8,647 bases of DNA from Treponema sp. (GCA_017849315.1 JAFIHQ010000169.1:1-8647); one strand, 5' to 3'. Counted from the first letter of the stretch, positions 1 to 6,543 are shown. Notes: generated by a model from the sequence alone, not told the origin. Numbers and translations: made by a program.

Positions 1-874
1 CTACCGTTTTCTCGATCTTGGACAAAATTGCCTTCCAGTCGCCCTTTTCGTTGCTTAAATCGATTCCAAACGCCCCCGCATATCCCTGCAACGGCGAGTC
101 AGTCTGTACATAGTAACCGCCGTACTGGGCGATACTCTTAAGAAGCGGCTCGACATGCGCGTTGTTCGTACTAAAAAATGCCGTCTTTTTGCCGTACTTC
201 TGAATCCAAGCCGGTACTTGTTCCAGGATGAACTGTTGCGCCCCCGGCACTCCCACGTCTCCGGTCGGGTCCGGCGCTGTCTCAAACACGAATTTGAGCC
301 CAAGGTCCTTGCAGGCCTGTTCCATGATCGCTCTACGCCTGGAGAGTAGTTCGTAGCTCATGTGGCGTGGGAACGAAATATGCACAAAGGTGTCAGCCCC
401 TAGCTTTTTTGCAACGAGTGGCATTATGTAGCCCATCGAGAGCGTATCGGAATTGATCGACATATCGGCCACTGCAGAGATCACAGCAGGGTCTTCCTGA
501 GGCTCACCTGCAAAGCAGAGAATGTCTGGCCGCTTTGCTTTGACACGCTTAAACGCTTCTGCAGTCCCCGGAACAGCCTCCACAACGACGATAGCCTTCA
601 TGAGCGGATCGTCCGCCAGACCGACAATCTGGGAAATGACCGTCTCCATCTCCGAACTGAAATTGTCCGGATAGGTTATGTGCTTGATGATGCCGCCCTT
701 CTGGGCGCTTCCGTACTGACTGATAAGATATTCAGCGCCTCGAATGACATCTTCGCCTTGGGAAACAGTACCCGTCACAACGCCAATATGAAAATTCTCC
801 GCCGCAAAAGCGGGAAACAGCGTCGCGCAAAATGCAAGGAGCAATACAATCACTGCAAACCTTGCTTTCTTCAT
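1..874 (-). CDS. DUF3798 family periplasmic-binding-like protein, 3' end missing
   Basis: The reading frame is open for 291 codons and runs off the left edge without a stop, so the C-terminus is missing. The start is the ATG at 874, preceded by AGGAGG about 7 bases upstream. Residues 1-24 form a signal peptide (basic MKKAR, hydrophobic core, likely cleavage after AFA); the Cys at 16 is not in a good lipobox, so export as a soluble protein is favoured. The mature part begins with VTGTVSQGED (34-42) and carries a conserved block FPRHMSYELLSRRR (168-181), both of which I associate with DUF3798. These proteins resemble sugar/nucleoside substrate-binding proteins of the type I periplasmic fold; ligand and function are unknown. 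No permease genes are visible, but they could lie beyond the edge. Family assignment is from recalled sequence pattern; solute binding is inference. Confidence 0.82.
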   Translation of the reverse strand, partial: MKKARFAVIVLLLAFCATLFPAFAAENFHIGVVTGTVSQGEDVIRGAEYLISQYGSAQKGGIIKHITYPDNFSSEMETVISQIVGLADDPLMKAIVVVEAVPGTAEAFKRVKAKRPDILCFAGEPQEDPAVISAVADMSINSDTLSMGYIMPLVAKKLGADTFVHISFPRHMSYELLSRRRAIMEQACKDLGLKFVFETAPDPTGDVGVPGAQQFILEQVPAWIQKYGKKTAFFSTNNAHVEPLLKSIAQYGGYYVQTDSPLQGYAGAFGIDLSNEKGDWKAILSKIEKTV

Positions 875-920
875 AGGAACCCTCCTGAATAGATAATTAT
901 TTTGGTCAACTATTGGGCGC

Positions 921-950
921 ACTATAGCGTATCTCCAACTGTCGTGACAA
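921..950 (-). promoter_or_regulatory. Sigma-70-like promoter for the DUF3798 gene
   Basis: On the minus strand TTGTCA (945-950) and TATAGT (921-926) each match the consensus at five of six positions and are separated by 18 bases. The predicted start of transcription lies near 914, giving a leader of about 40 bases before the ATG at 874. The 6-base arms GCGCAC (917-922) and GTGCGC (955-960) flank the promoter as an inverted repeat and could be an operator, but they are short. This promoter suggests the DUF3798 gene is transcribed separately from the genes to its right. Confidence 0.6.
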
Positions 951-1010
951 GCTGGTGCGCAGATTTTTTCTCTGGTTTCTAAAGCTTCAACCCACCGTTC
1001 AAGCCAAAGC

Positions 1011-1718
1011 TCATGATAACTTTCCATACGACATGGCCCGAGGCACAAATCCATGGATGATGACCCGATCGTAGCCGCCTTGAACAAGCTTCAATGCCAC
1101 TTCACAATCGTCCATCGTGCCGCTCTGCTTCCGATCCATGTCCAAATCATCCGCCAAAAACCTTTTGATCTCCGCTAGTGACGGCTCGCCAAGGACACGA
1201 GAAAGAGCACCAAGCATCGCAACAGCCTCGTAGCGACAGAACTCGTTGGCATCGCCAGAATGCGTACTGCCAACGCTCGCCGCTACGCTGCCAGCGTCAA
1301 TGAACGCAAGCCGATAACCTGCAAACCTGTCAAAATCGATCGGACCCTCTGACGGTGCCCTTGATGGAGTTTCTGGCTGCGCCCCTGACGAAGTTTCTGG
1401 CACGTTGAGCACAAGCCATCCGCCGCCCTCGAGCCCCGCCGTCAAAGCCTTCAAATTCTCCGGGTTGCTCAGTTCCGGGTTCAGCGCAAGGATATGATTG
1501 CATGGCGTAAGGGCGGGCCGGGTATGAGCCTTATAACCAGGCTCATAATCGGCCTCATACATCGACATGTAACTGACAAAGGCGGTATACAAGCCCTTCC
1601 CTGACGTGTCGGGTCCAAGACTGTCCACCGACGCGCTGCCGGAAAAGACCCTGCAAAGAACTTTTGCAGCAAACTCCACGTCGGCCTTGTTTACTCCCAA
1701 AACCTTCAGTTTCTGCAT
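1011..1718 (-). CDS. Orphan 2-oxoacid:ferredoxin oxidoreductase gamma-subunit-like protein
   Basis: This 235-residue protein starts at ATG 1718 after a GGAGGA ribosome site about 8 bases upstream and ends at TGA 1011. The layout resembles the gamma subunit (PorG/KorC type) of pyruvate or 2-oxoacid:ferredoxin oxidoreductases. Residues 75-105 (HILALNPELSN ... GGGWLVLNVP) match the 'D-x-L-I-A-L ... G-G-x-L-I-x-N' region. Residues 136-190 contain a DAGSVAASVG stretch, then AMLGALSRVLG and a 'slaEIKRFLADDL' helix, as in those enzymes. The N-terminal glycine-rich loop usual in the family is not recognisable (VLGVNKADVEF instead). No alpha, beta or delta subunit is in the window, so catalysis alone is unlikely. 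A proline/serine-rich insert (107-124) separates the two halves. It could be a stand-alone adaptor, a regulatory relic, or a subunit of a complex encoded elsewhere. Family call moderate; role unknown. Confidence 0.6.
   Translation of the reverse strand: MQKLKVLGVNKADVEFAAKVLCRVFSGSASVDSLGPDTSGKGLYTAFVSYMSMYEADYEPGYKAHTRPALTPCNHILALNPELSNPENLKALTAGLEGGGWLVLNVPETSSGAQPETPSRAPSEGPIDFDRFAGYRLAFIDAGSVAASVGSTHSGDANEFCRYEAVAMLGALSRVLGEPSLAEIKRFLADDLDMDRKQSGTMDDCEVALKLVQGGYDRVIIHGFVPRAMSYGKLS
1353..1400 (-). repeat. Imperfect 24-base tandem duplication in the gamma-like gene
   Basis: Two adjacent 24-base units, identical at about 19 positions, encode PETSSGAQ and PETPSRAP (residues 107-122). They form a low-complexity linker between the two conserved blocks of the gamma-subunit-like protein, at a point where family members normally continue directly. 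This looks like local slippage that lengthened a surface loop. Confidence 0.6.
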
Positions 1719-1738
1719 CGCACAAGTCCTCCTCGGCC

Positions 1739-1749
1739 GGCATTATGCC
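1739..1749. repeat. 11-base palindrome upstream of the gamma-like gene
   Basis: GGCATTATGCC is a perfect palindrome about a central base, 20 bases ahead of the ATG at 1718. On the minus strand it includes CATAAT, a five-of-six match to a -10 box, but there is no acceptable -35 sequence at the right distance. It may be an operator or chance; the gene could equally be read from the phosphatase transcript 98 bases upstream. Confidence 0.25.
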
Positions 1750-1816
1750 TTCTCTGTCATCATTCCTTACCCACCCTTACACCTTACCAACTCTCATGCT
1801 CTTTGCACCAACTCGA

Positions 1817-4084
1817 TCACGCCGCCCTTGCAAACACTCCGACCGGCCGCGCACCGACACGCGCACCGACACGCGCACCAACATAGTAGATACGGTCTAT
1901 CTGCTCCAACAGGGAAGCCATATAGTCAGCAGCGAGCTTTGCCTTGAGCATATCGATCTGACTCGCGCTCATGCCGCCGGACAAAAGGTAATTCGTCGCA
2001 CCGGCAGCCAAATCGGCCTTATCGAGGTCGCTCGTCCCGGCAATGATCTTGAGCATACCCAAGACATCCTGCGAAATCAGCCTGTACTGCTCGGTTCCCT
2101 CTTTGACATTGTAGTAGTTAATGTAACTCTGCATGTAATCCGCGACAATCTCATCCTTGGAAGCGCCCATAAGTGCCTCAATAAGCGCAGCAAAGAATCC
2201 GGTACGATCCTTGCCCTCGGTGCAGTGCACAAGATAGGGCCCATCGTTCTGCGTCATAAAGACAAGTGCCTTTATGATGCCAGCCTTGAATTCGTCGCTC
2301 GAATAGGCCAGTCCCATGTTGAGCGTCAAGACCTTCTTGTTGTTGTAGAGCCCGGCATAATTAGGCGAAGCAAAGTCCTTCGCTACAAGGTCGGCTTTAA
2401 CGTTGTCGTCGGAATCCGAAAGGTTGATCACCGTGCGAACATGAGCCGCTCCCATAAGCGCATCGGCGTAGGAAGCGCGCCCCAGCTGATTATCGATAGG
2501 GCTTGAACTGCGATAAATGATGCCCTTGCCGATTTTTCCCACCGCAATTGGCCGGAAGTTGGCAAACACCTCATCCGAAGCATAGTCAGAGCGATTGTTG
2601 CTTCGCACCAGCTTCCTGATTTCGTACTGTGTCAGATATTCCTTTGGGCCGGTGAGCATGATGGTAAGACTGTCGCCAACCTTAACCTTGGCAATCTGGT
2701 CCAACTTGCCGTAGTTAATGCACACGGCAATGTTGGTCTGCCCTGGATATGCGCGGACAAGCGGATCGCCGTTATTCACATAGTACCCATCGAGGTACGG
2801 CGCCGTCAAAACAAAGCCGTTTCCGAAAACGACCGTGACGACGTCGCCGAACTTAAAGCCGGCTTTGTTGAAGTCATCGATCGTGATATCGCTTACTGCA
2901 TGACCGTATTTTTCGATCTGCGTCACTTTACCGGCGAACATCGGCGCCTTGTACACTGAATCAGAAGAAAGACGTATCTTGAGAGCGGTAATTTCGCCAT
3001 ATGTAAGCCCAATGCGCTCAAGGTACTGCTCTGCATCTCTTGCAAGATTCTCGTTCGAAATGTCGGTACCCTTGTCGTAGCCACAGACCACTGTCGTGAG
3101 CGACGCAACAATATTGCTGTTTGCAATCGCCTTGTATTGATCCGTACCAGGCTTTACGCCGTAGTAGTTCTCATAGGTAGTCATATAGTCCGCAACAACC
3201 TGGTCCAGCGAGGCTCCCATCAAAGATTCAAGCACCGCACTCACAAAGCCGGCCCTGTCCTTGCCTTCAGTACAATGTATGAGGTACGGCGCACTGTGAC
3301 TGATCATAAACCGCAGCCCTTTTGCCAACTTATCGCCAAAATCCTTGGAAGTGAGGTCGACGCCCATGTCGAGCGTTACGACACTGCCAGCCTCGTAGAG
3401 CGACTTGTAATAAGGCGAATTAAACCCGGGCGCCGCAAATTGAGCCTCAACCGCCTTGCTCGAATCTGAAAGATTGATCACCGTCCTAATGCCCACTGCC
3501 TTGGCTAAAGCATCCGCATACGCGGCACGGCCCAGGCTGTTGTCCACGGGGTTGCTGCTTCTATATAGAACCGCCGGCTTAATCTGTCCAACCGCGATAC
3601 TGCGGAAATTGGCAAAAATCGAATCTGTCGCGTAGTCCGAACGCACATTGGTCCGCTTGAGCTGGTGCATCAGGTAATCGGCAAGATACCCACCCTTTTC
3701 CAAGAGCGAGAAGGTGACGGTGTCGCCTACCTTGACGTTGTACTTTGTGGCAAAGTTGCCCATGTTGATGGCGACCACAAGCTGACCCTTGGACTGATCG
3801 TCGCGCACCACCAGGCTTCCTGTATCGACATCGCTATAGGATGTACAGAAAGGTATTTTTAGCGTAGTGCCGCCCACAGTCACCTGCAGCACATCCCCCA
3901 ACGCGAATCCGGCATCGTAGAGCGCCTTTGGCGCAATATCCATAGTCAGATTACCGTATTTCTGTACCTCGACAACGGTACCCGTTATAACTGTTGCATT
4001 CCCTTGAGCCATAAGCCCCAAGGGCAACACAAATGCCAGAATGGCAAGCACGAGTGCCGAAACCATTCTCTTACGTCTTAGCAT
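1817..4084 (-). CDS. Secreted tandem tyrosine-phosphatase-like protein, two full repeats
   Basis: The 755-residue product starts at ATG 4084 (GGAGGG about 7 bases upstream). Residues 1-27 are a signal peptide (MLRRKR, hydrophobic core, LMAQG), so it acts outside the cytoplasm. Two homologous units of about 345 residues follow, offset by exactly 350. Each has an N-terminal beta-rich part (about 32-125 and 382-475; GTVVEVQKYGN / GKVTQIEKYGH), tentatively resembling the C-terminal barrel of SAM-hydroxide-adenosyltransferase proteins. Each then has a phosphatase domain of the Y_phosphatase3/LipA type: an LYRSSNPVDNSLGRAAYAD-like block (173-191, 523-541), RTVINLSDS, then the P-loop HCTEGKDR (270-277, 620-627). 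Both keep the nucleophile Cys (271, 621) and Arg (277, 627), so both should be active. The family removes phosphate from phosphotyrosine, other phosphoproteins or phosphoinositides; the substrate here is unknown. The tail after 734 is a VGAR repeat. It lies 67 bases after the aldolase and may be co-transcribed. Confidence 0.88.
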   Translation of the reverse strand: MLRRKRMVSALVLAILAFVLPLGLMAQGNATVITGTVVEVQKYGNLTMDIAPKALYDAGFALGDVLQVTVGGTTLKIPFCTSYSDVDTGSLVVRDDQSKGQLVVAINMGNFATKYNVKVGDTVTFSLLEKGGYLADYLMHQLKRTNVRSDYATDSIFANFRSIAVGQIKPAVLYRSSNPVDNSLGRAAYADALAKAVGIRTVINLSDSSKAVEAQFAAPGFNSPYYKSLYEAGSVVTLDMGVDLTSKDFGDKLAKGLRFMISHSAPYLIHCTEGKDRAGFVSAVLESLMGASLDQVVADYMTTYENYYGVKPGTDQYKAIANSNIVASLTTVVCGYDKGTDISNENLARDAEQYLERIGLTYGEITALKIRLSSDSVYKAPMFAGKVTQIEKYGHAVSDITIDDFNKAGFKFGDVVTVVFGNGFVLTAPYLDGYYVNNGDPLVRAYPGQTNIAVCINYGKLDQIAKVKVGDSLTIMLTGPKEYLTQYEIRKLVRSNNRSDYASDEVFANFRPIAVGKIGKGIIYRSSSPIDNQLGRASYADALMGAAHVRTVINLSDSDDNVKADLVAKDFASPNYAGLYNNKKVLTLNMGLAYSSDEFKAGIIKALVFMTQNDGPYLVHCTEGKDRTGFFAALIEALMGASKDEIVADYMQSYINYYNVKEGTEQYRLISQDVLGMLKIIAGTSDLDKADLAAGATNYLLSGGMSASQIDMLKAKLAADYMASLLEQIDRIYYVGARVGARVGARPVGVFARAA
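1849..1884 (-). repeat. 12-base tandem repeat at the phosphatase C-terminus
   Basis: Three consecutive 12-base units (plus strand GCGCACCGACAC twice, then GCGCACCAACAT with two changes) encode VGAR-VGAR-VGAR at residues 735-746, 10 residues before the end of the phosphatase-like protein. Because the unit is a multiple of three, copy-number changes would keep the frame. Nothing in the first half of the protein matches this tail. Confidence 0.85.
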
Positions 4085-4117
4085 ACTTATCCCTCCATGT
4101 GCAAAAATCTCGATGTA

Positions 4118-4129
4118 ACTATTGATAGT
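4118..4129. repeat. Short inverted repeat upstream of the phosphatase gene
   Basis: ACTAT-TG-ATAGT has 5-base arms around a 2-base centre, 34 bases ahead of the phosphatase ATG in the 67-base gap after the aldolase gene. A minus-strand TTGACC occurs a little upstream as a possible -35, but no convincing -10 is correctly spaced. It could be a small operator; the evidence is weak. Confidence 0.25.
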
Positions 4130-4151
4130 ATGGCATCTTAAAGGTCAAACG

Positions 4152-5438
4152 TCAGAGTTTGAAGGCTGCTTCAATGTCCTTGATATCATCCGCTGCGATA
4201 TGAACAATCGGTCCCAGGGGGAGCGATTCGATAATAGACTTGGCAGAGAATTCCGCCACCTCCAGCCTGTCAAACGCATTGAGCAGACTCTTGCCCGTTA
4301 CCAGGACACAGTCGTTCTTGCAAATAAGCGCTGGCGTACGCGCACTCAAAGCCTGCGACGTCTTCTCAAGGTCGAAGGCGGTCATGCCGAACGGCACCTT
4401 TTGGATGTCGCGCAGGACAATGTAGCTTTCTGGGATCGTCCGTGGGTCAAACTCTGCGTCGGTCACGGCAAAGGCCATAAGGTTGGGCGGTTGCGCTATC
4501 AAAACTGAGTTGATATCCGGGTGTTCTTCATAAATCATCTGATGCAGATGGGCGGCACGGCTGGCCGCCTTTCCCTGCTCGCTGTAACCGTCGCGCACGA
4601 GCACCAGATCTTCCACGTCGAGGTACATGCGGTCTTTGCCATACGGCGTAATCACGAAGCCACCGTCGGAAAGCCGCGCGGAATAGGTGCCCTGTGTACT
4701 CGTGAACAACCCCTGTTGATAGGATCGATGAATAAACTCCACAAGGTCGCGCCGCAGAGCGTTCTCTTCACTCGTGTGAGCCGGATTCTGCATCTCTTTG
4801 TACGAAGCAGCATTAGGTGAAGTACCACGTTTGGCCTGCTCCAAAGTGAGCAGATTGAGCTTGCCCAGTTTAAGCGCGTTGATCTCAAGCCGCGCTGCGA
4901 ATTCCAGTGTTTCGAAAATCTTGAACGCCTGAAAAATGTCCGGCGCGCCAATCACAACCCCGTGATTTTCCAACATGACAACCGAATAGCCCTTGCGGAA
5001 TTCTGCGGCGATTTTTTCGCCCAACAGTGCGCTGCCAGGCAAGGCATAGGGCGCCATAGTCACTTCACCGCACACCTGATAGATCTCCGGCGTCAGGAGC
5101 ACCTCGGGCATGCGACGCACAATCGAACACGCCACGAGCCCGGGCGAGTGCGCGTGCAAAACGGCGCCAAAGTCCGGCCGCTCCCGATACACCGCCAAAT
5201 GGAATGGATATTCCGACGAAGGATGATGTCGACCTTGGAACGTACCATCTGGCAGAATCCGCATAATGTCGTCTCTGCCAAGGTTGCCCTTATCGATGCC
5301 GCTCGGAGTAATCCAGACGCTGCCGTCTGAGTCTTTTACGGAAAGGTTACCGCCGGAAGTAGTCGTCATACCGCGGTAATAGATCCTATTCATCATCATC
5401 ACGAGCTGATCCGCCGGATGAAGGAGATCAAAGCGCAT
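4152..5438 (-). CDS. Tandem class II aldolase/adducin protein with degenerate second half
   Basis: The 428-residue protein starts at ATG 5438 (GGAGG 7 bases upstream). Residues 1-200 are a complete class II aldolase domain like L-fuculose-1-phosphate aldolase. The phosphate-binding loops are SGGN (28-31), TPSG (44-47) and SS (74-75), the catalytic acid is Glu76, and the metal ligands are His95, His97 and His159 (VLHAHSPG, ENHG). Residues 225-405 are a second copy that keeps the fold landmarks (TPYGKDR 264-270, EEHPDINSVL) but lacks the active site: Glu becomes about Ala295, and the histidines become Ile314, Gln316 and Asp376. It is probably structural or regulatory. Family reactions are reversible retro-aldol cleavage of sugar phosphates to dihydroxyacetone phosphate plus an aldehyde. 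With an iron alcohol dehydrogenase in the same operon, disposal of the aldehyde (lactaldehyde or acetaldehyde) is a reasonable inference. Substrate not determinable; a decarboxylase or epimerase of the superfamily is an alternative. Confidence 0.88.
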   Translation of the reverse strand: MRFDLLHPADQLVMMMNRIYYRGMTTTSGGNLSVKDSDGSVWITPSGIDKGNLGRDDIMRILPDGTFQGRHHPSSEYPFHLAVYRERPDFGAVLHAHSPGLVACSIVRRMPEVLLTPEIYQVCGEVTMAPYALPGSALLGEKIAAEFRKGYSVVMLENHGVVIGAPDIFQAFKIFETLEFAARLEINALKLGKLNLLTLEQAKRGTSPNAASYKEMQNPAHTSEENALRRDLVEFIHRSYQQGLFTSTQGTYSARLSDGGFVITPYGKDRMYLDVEDLVLVRDGYSEQGKAASRAAHLHQMIYEEHPDINSVLIAQPPNLMAFAVTDAEFDPRTIPESYIVLRDIQKVPFGMTAFDLEKTSQALSARTPALICKNDCVLVTGKSLLNAFDRLEVAEFSAKSIIESLPLGPIVHIAADDIKDIEAAFKL

Positions 5439-5467
5439 TCTTACACCTCCATACGCTTGAGGTAGTG

Positions 5468-5479
5468 AATAGCGCTATT
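5468..5479. repeat. Perfect 12-base palindrome between Rieske and aldolase genes
   Basis: AATAGCGCTATT is perfectly self-complementary with no spacer and ends one base before the stop codon of the Rieske gene. It occupies part of the only sizeable gap (41 bases) on the aldolase side of the operon. It has no room for an RNA hairpin loop of normal size without losing central pairs, so a protein-binding site is more likely than a terminator. A TAAAAT on the minus strand overlaps it but has no -35 partner. Confidence 0.4.
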
Positions 5480-5947
5480 TTACTCCAAAATCTCCTGGAC
5501 CGCTAGGACAAGCAGTCCACTACCGTTGATTTCAATTTTCCAGGGACGAAGTGATTCAATGGGTTCAAAAGTCTCGATCCCGTTGCGTTTGTATGAGCCG
5601 TTAAGCGGTACTGGATTGGACAAGGCCTGGCCTGTTCTGACATCGAATTGAGCGCAGTGAGCGGGGCAGGTAAGAATCGTGCCGTCCAGGGTGCCCTTTT
5701 CCATGGCGGCGTTCTTGTGGGTGCAACGCCTGTCGAGGGCATAGAACTTCCCAGCTACGTTGCATATGATTAACTCTTTGTTCTGTAATTCTTTTTGCAA
5801 TTCTTCAGGAATATTTTGTGCCTGTAGGTCCTGAGCACTCAGGGTAATGGCGATCATGCCTCCAACTGCGATATCGGAAGCCTTTGCGATCGGCACATAA
5901 AAGGTATTCTGCACCACGCCCTTGTCCCTAAGTGCTGTCTCAGTCAA
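5480..5947 (-). CDS. Rieske-type [2Fe-2S] protein, 155 residues
   Basis: The Rieske signature is complete: CTH (Cys75, His77), 16 residues, then CPAH (Cys94, His97), followed by CAQFDVRTG, typical of soluble Rieske ferredoxins and oxygenase Rieske domains. The two Cys and two His bind a [2Fe-2S] cluster. There is no signal peptide or membrane anchor, so it is cytoplasmic. It is longer than a minimal Rieske ferredoxin because of an acidic/glutamine-rich insert of about 25 residues (roughly 36-60) before the cluster region. I place the start at TTG 5947, which overlaps the upstream stop in TTGACTGA and has GAGGAG 7 bases upstream; the frame stays open to TTG 6010, which has no ribosome site, and GTG 5917 is a weaker alternative. 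Tight overlap with the FTR-like gene implies translational coupling and a shared electron-transfer job, but the partner is not known. Confidence 0.85.
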   Translation of the reverse strand: MTETALRDKGVVQNTFYVPIAKASDIAVGGMIAITLSAQDLQAQNIPEELQKELQNKELIICNVAGKFYALDRRCTHKNAAMEKGTLDGTILTCPAHCAQFDVRTGQALSNPVPLNGSYKRNGIETFEPIESLRPWKIEINGSGLLVLAVQEILE

Positions 5948-6275
5948 GTCCAAGCTCCTCTTCTGTAAGCTGTGGCAGGCTGTCCGGGTCAGTGACGTCT
6001 TTGTGGACAAAAAGGCCGCACCAACAGCGCTTCATGGCATCAAAATGGCGGCGGTGAAAGGGAATGCAAGGGCAGACAATCTGCATATCGTGTTCTCTGT
6101 CTCCGCGAATTGGTTGACAGGGACAAAATGGAATGCCGTTTTTCTGTTCGATTTTTACTTCCTGTTCCAGGATAAAATCGACTAAATCCTCGTCAGGTGA
6201 GAATTTATAACCAAGAGGCTCCACGACCTTCCCGTGAAAATAGCGCAGCGCCTGCTTCCTCGCATCGACATCCAT
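5940..6275 (-). CDS. Ferredoxin:thioredoxin reductase catalytic-subunit-like protein
   Basis: The 111-residue product has the cysteine pattern of the FTR catalytic (beta) chain: CPC (51, 53), CPC (68, 70) and CWC (84, 86). In characterised FTR four of the six cysteines bind a [4Fe-4S] cluster and the second and last form the redox disulfide; by alignment these would be Cys53 and Cys86. The protein takes electrons from a ferredoxin and reduces a disulfide of a partner. Spacing (14 then 13 residues) differs from the plant/cyanobacterial enzyme (16 then 8), and the usual CHC is CWC. His74 and His77 lie in the longer second spacer. No variable (alpha) subunit is present. The start is ATG 6275, with GAGG about 9 bases upstream; the in-frame TTG 6290 has no ribosome site. 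It sits 22 bases after the glutaredoxin gene, so glutaredoxin is the likely disulfide partner (inference). Confidence 0.87.
   Translation of the reverse strand: MDVDARKQALRYFHGKVVEPLGYKFSPDEDLVDFILEQEVKIEQKNGIPFCPCQPIRGDREHDMQIVCPCIPFHRRHFDAMKRCWCGLFVHKDVTDPDSLPQLTEEELGLD
5955..5960 (-). promoter_or_regulatory. Ribosome binding site fixing a TTG start
   Basis: On the minus strand GAGGAG lies inside the last codons of the FTR-like gene, 7 bases before TTG 5947. It is the only strong Shine-Dalgarno match near the beginning of the second Rieske frame, so it decides the start and indicates that ribosomes ending the upstream gene can restart here. Confidence 0.6.
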
Positions 6276-6297
6276 GACTTTTTGCCTCAAATCCCGG

Positions 6298-6543
6298 TCA
6301 AAGGCCCAAGAGTTCGGAGTATTTCTCGGGACGATAGCCTTCTACATAGTCATCGCCTATGCGCACAAAGGGGAAGGCATGGGCGTGGTGAGCATCCATG
6401 TCGCGGTCGATTTTGTCTTTGGTCTCGTCGTCCGCGAGGTCATAATCGATGTAGTCAAAATCGATCCCTTTTTCCGTAAAAAATTTCTTGGTTTTCCTGC
6501 ACCACGGGCACGTGGAAAGTGTATACATAGAAACTTTCTTCAT
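6298..6543 (-). CDS. Glutaredoxin-like dithiol protein
   Basis: The 81-residue protein has a thioredoxin-fold glutaredoxin layout: beta strand, then the CPWC active site (Cys12-Cys15), a basic helix, and AFPFVRIGD (about residues 56-64) supplying the conserved cis-proline before the YVEGYRPEKYSELL C-terminal part. The size fits NrdH/glutaredoxin-type carriers. The start at ATG 6543 is preferred because GAGGAG lies 7 bases upstream; an ATG at 6558 would add five residues and lacks a good site. It carries electrons as a dithiol to reduce protein disulfides or a reductase such as ribonucleotide reductase. The adjacent FTR-like protein suggests that it is reduced from ferredoxin rather than by glutathione or NADPH-thioredoxin reductase. 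A ferredoxin:disulfide reductase feeding NrdH is known from methanogenic archaea, which makes the pair plausible. Confidence 0.88.
   Translation of the reverse strand: MKKVSMYTLSTCPWCRKTKKFFTEKGIDFDYIDYDLADDETKDKIDRDMDAHHAHAFPFVRIGDDYVEGYRPEKYSELLGL

Noticed and set aside
984..1004. Possible terminator hairpin after the gamma-like gene
   Set aside because: The stem is only four plus three pairs with a central mismatch and no T-run follows on the minus strand, so it is too weak to annotate.
1664..2506. 280-codon plus-strand open frame
   Set aside because: It lies wholly antisense to the phosphatase gene and the following spacer, has no ribosome site or recognisable domain, and its frame is explained by codon bias of the opposite strand.
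4130..4151. Separate promoter for the phosphatase gene
   Set aside because: TTGACC is present as a -35-like box, but no sequence at 16-18 bases resembles a -10 box, so read-through from the operon is as likely.
5948..6010. Upstream extension of the second Rieske protein to TTG 6010
   Set aside because: The extension overlaps the conserved cysteine end of the FTR-like gene, has no ribosome site, and adds residues unlike any Rieske N-terminus.
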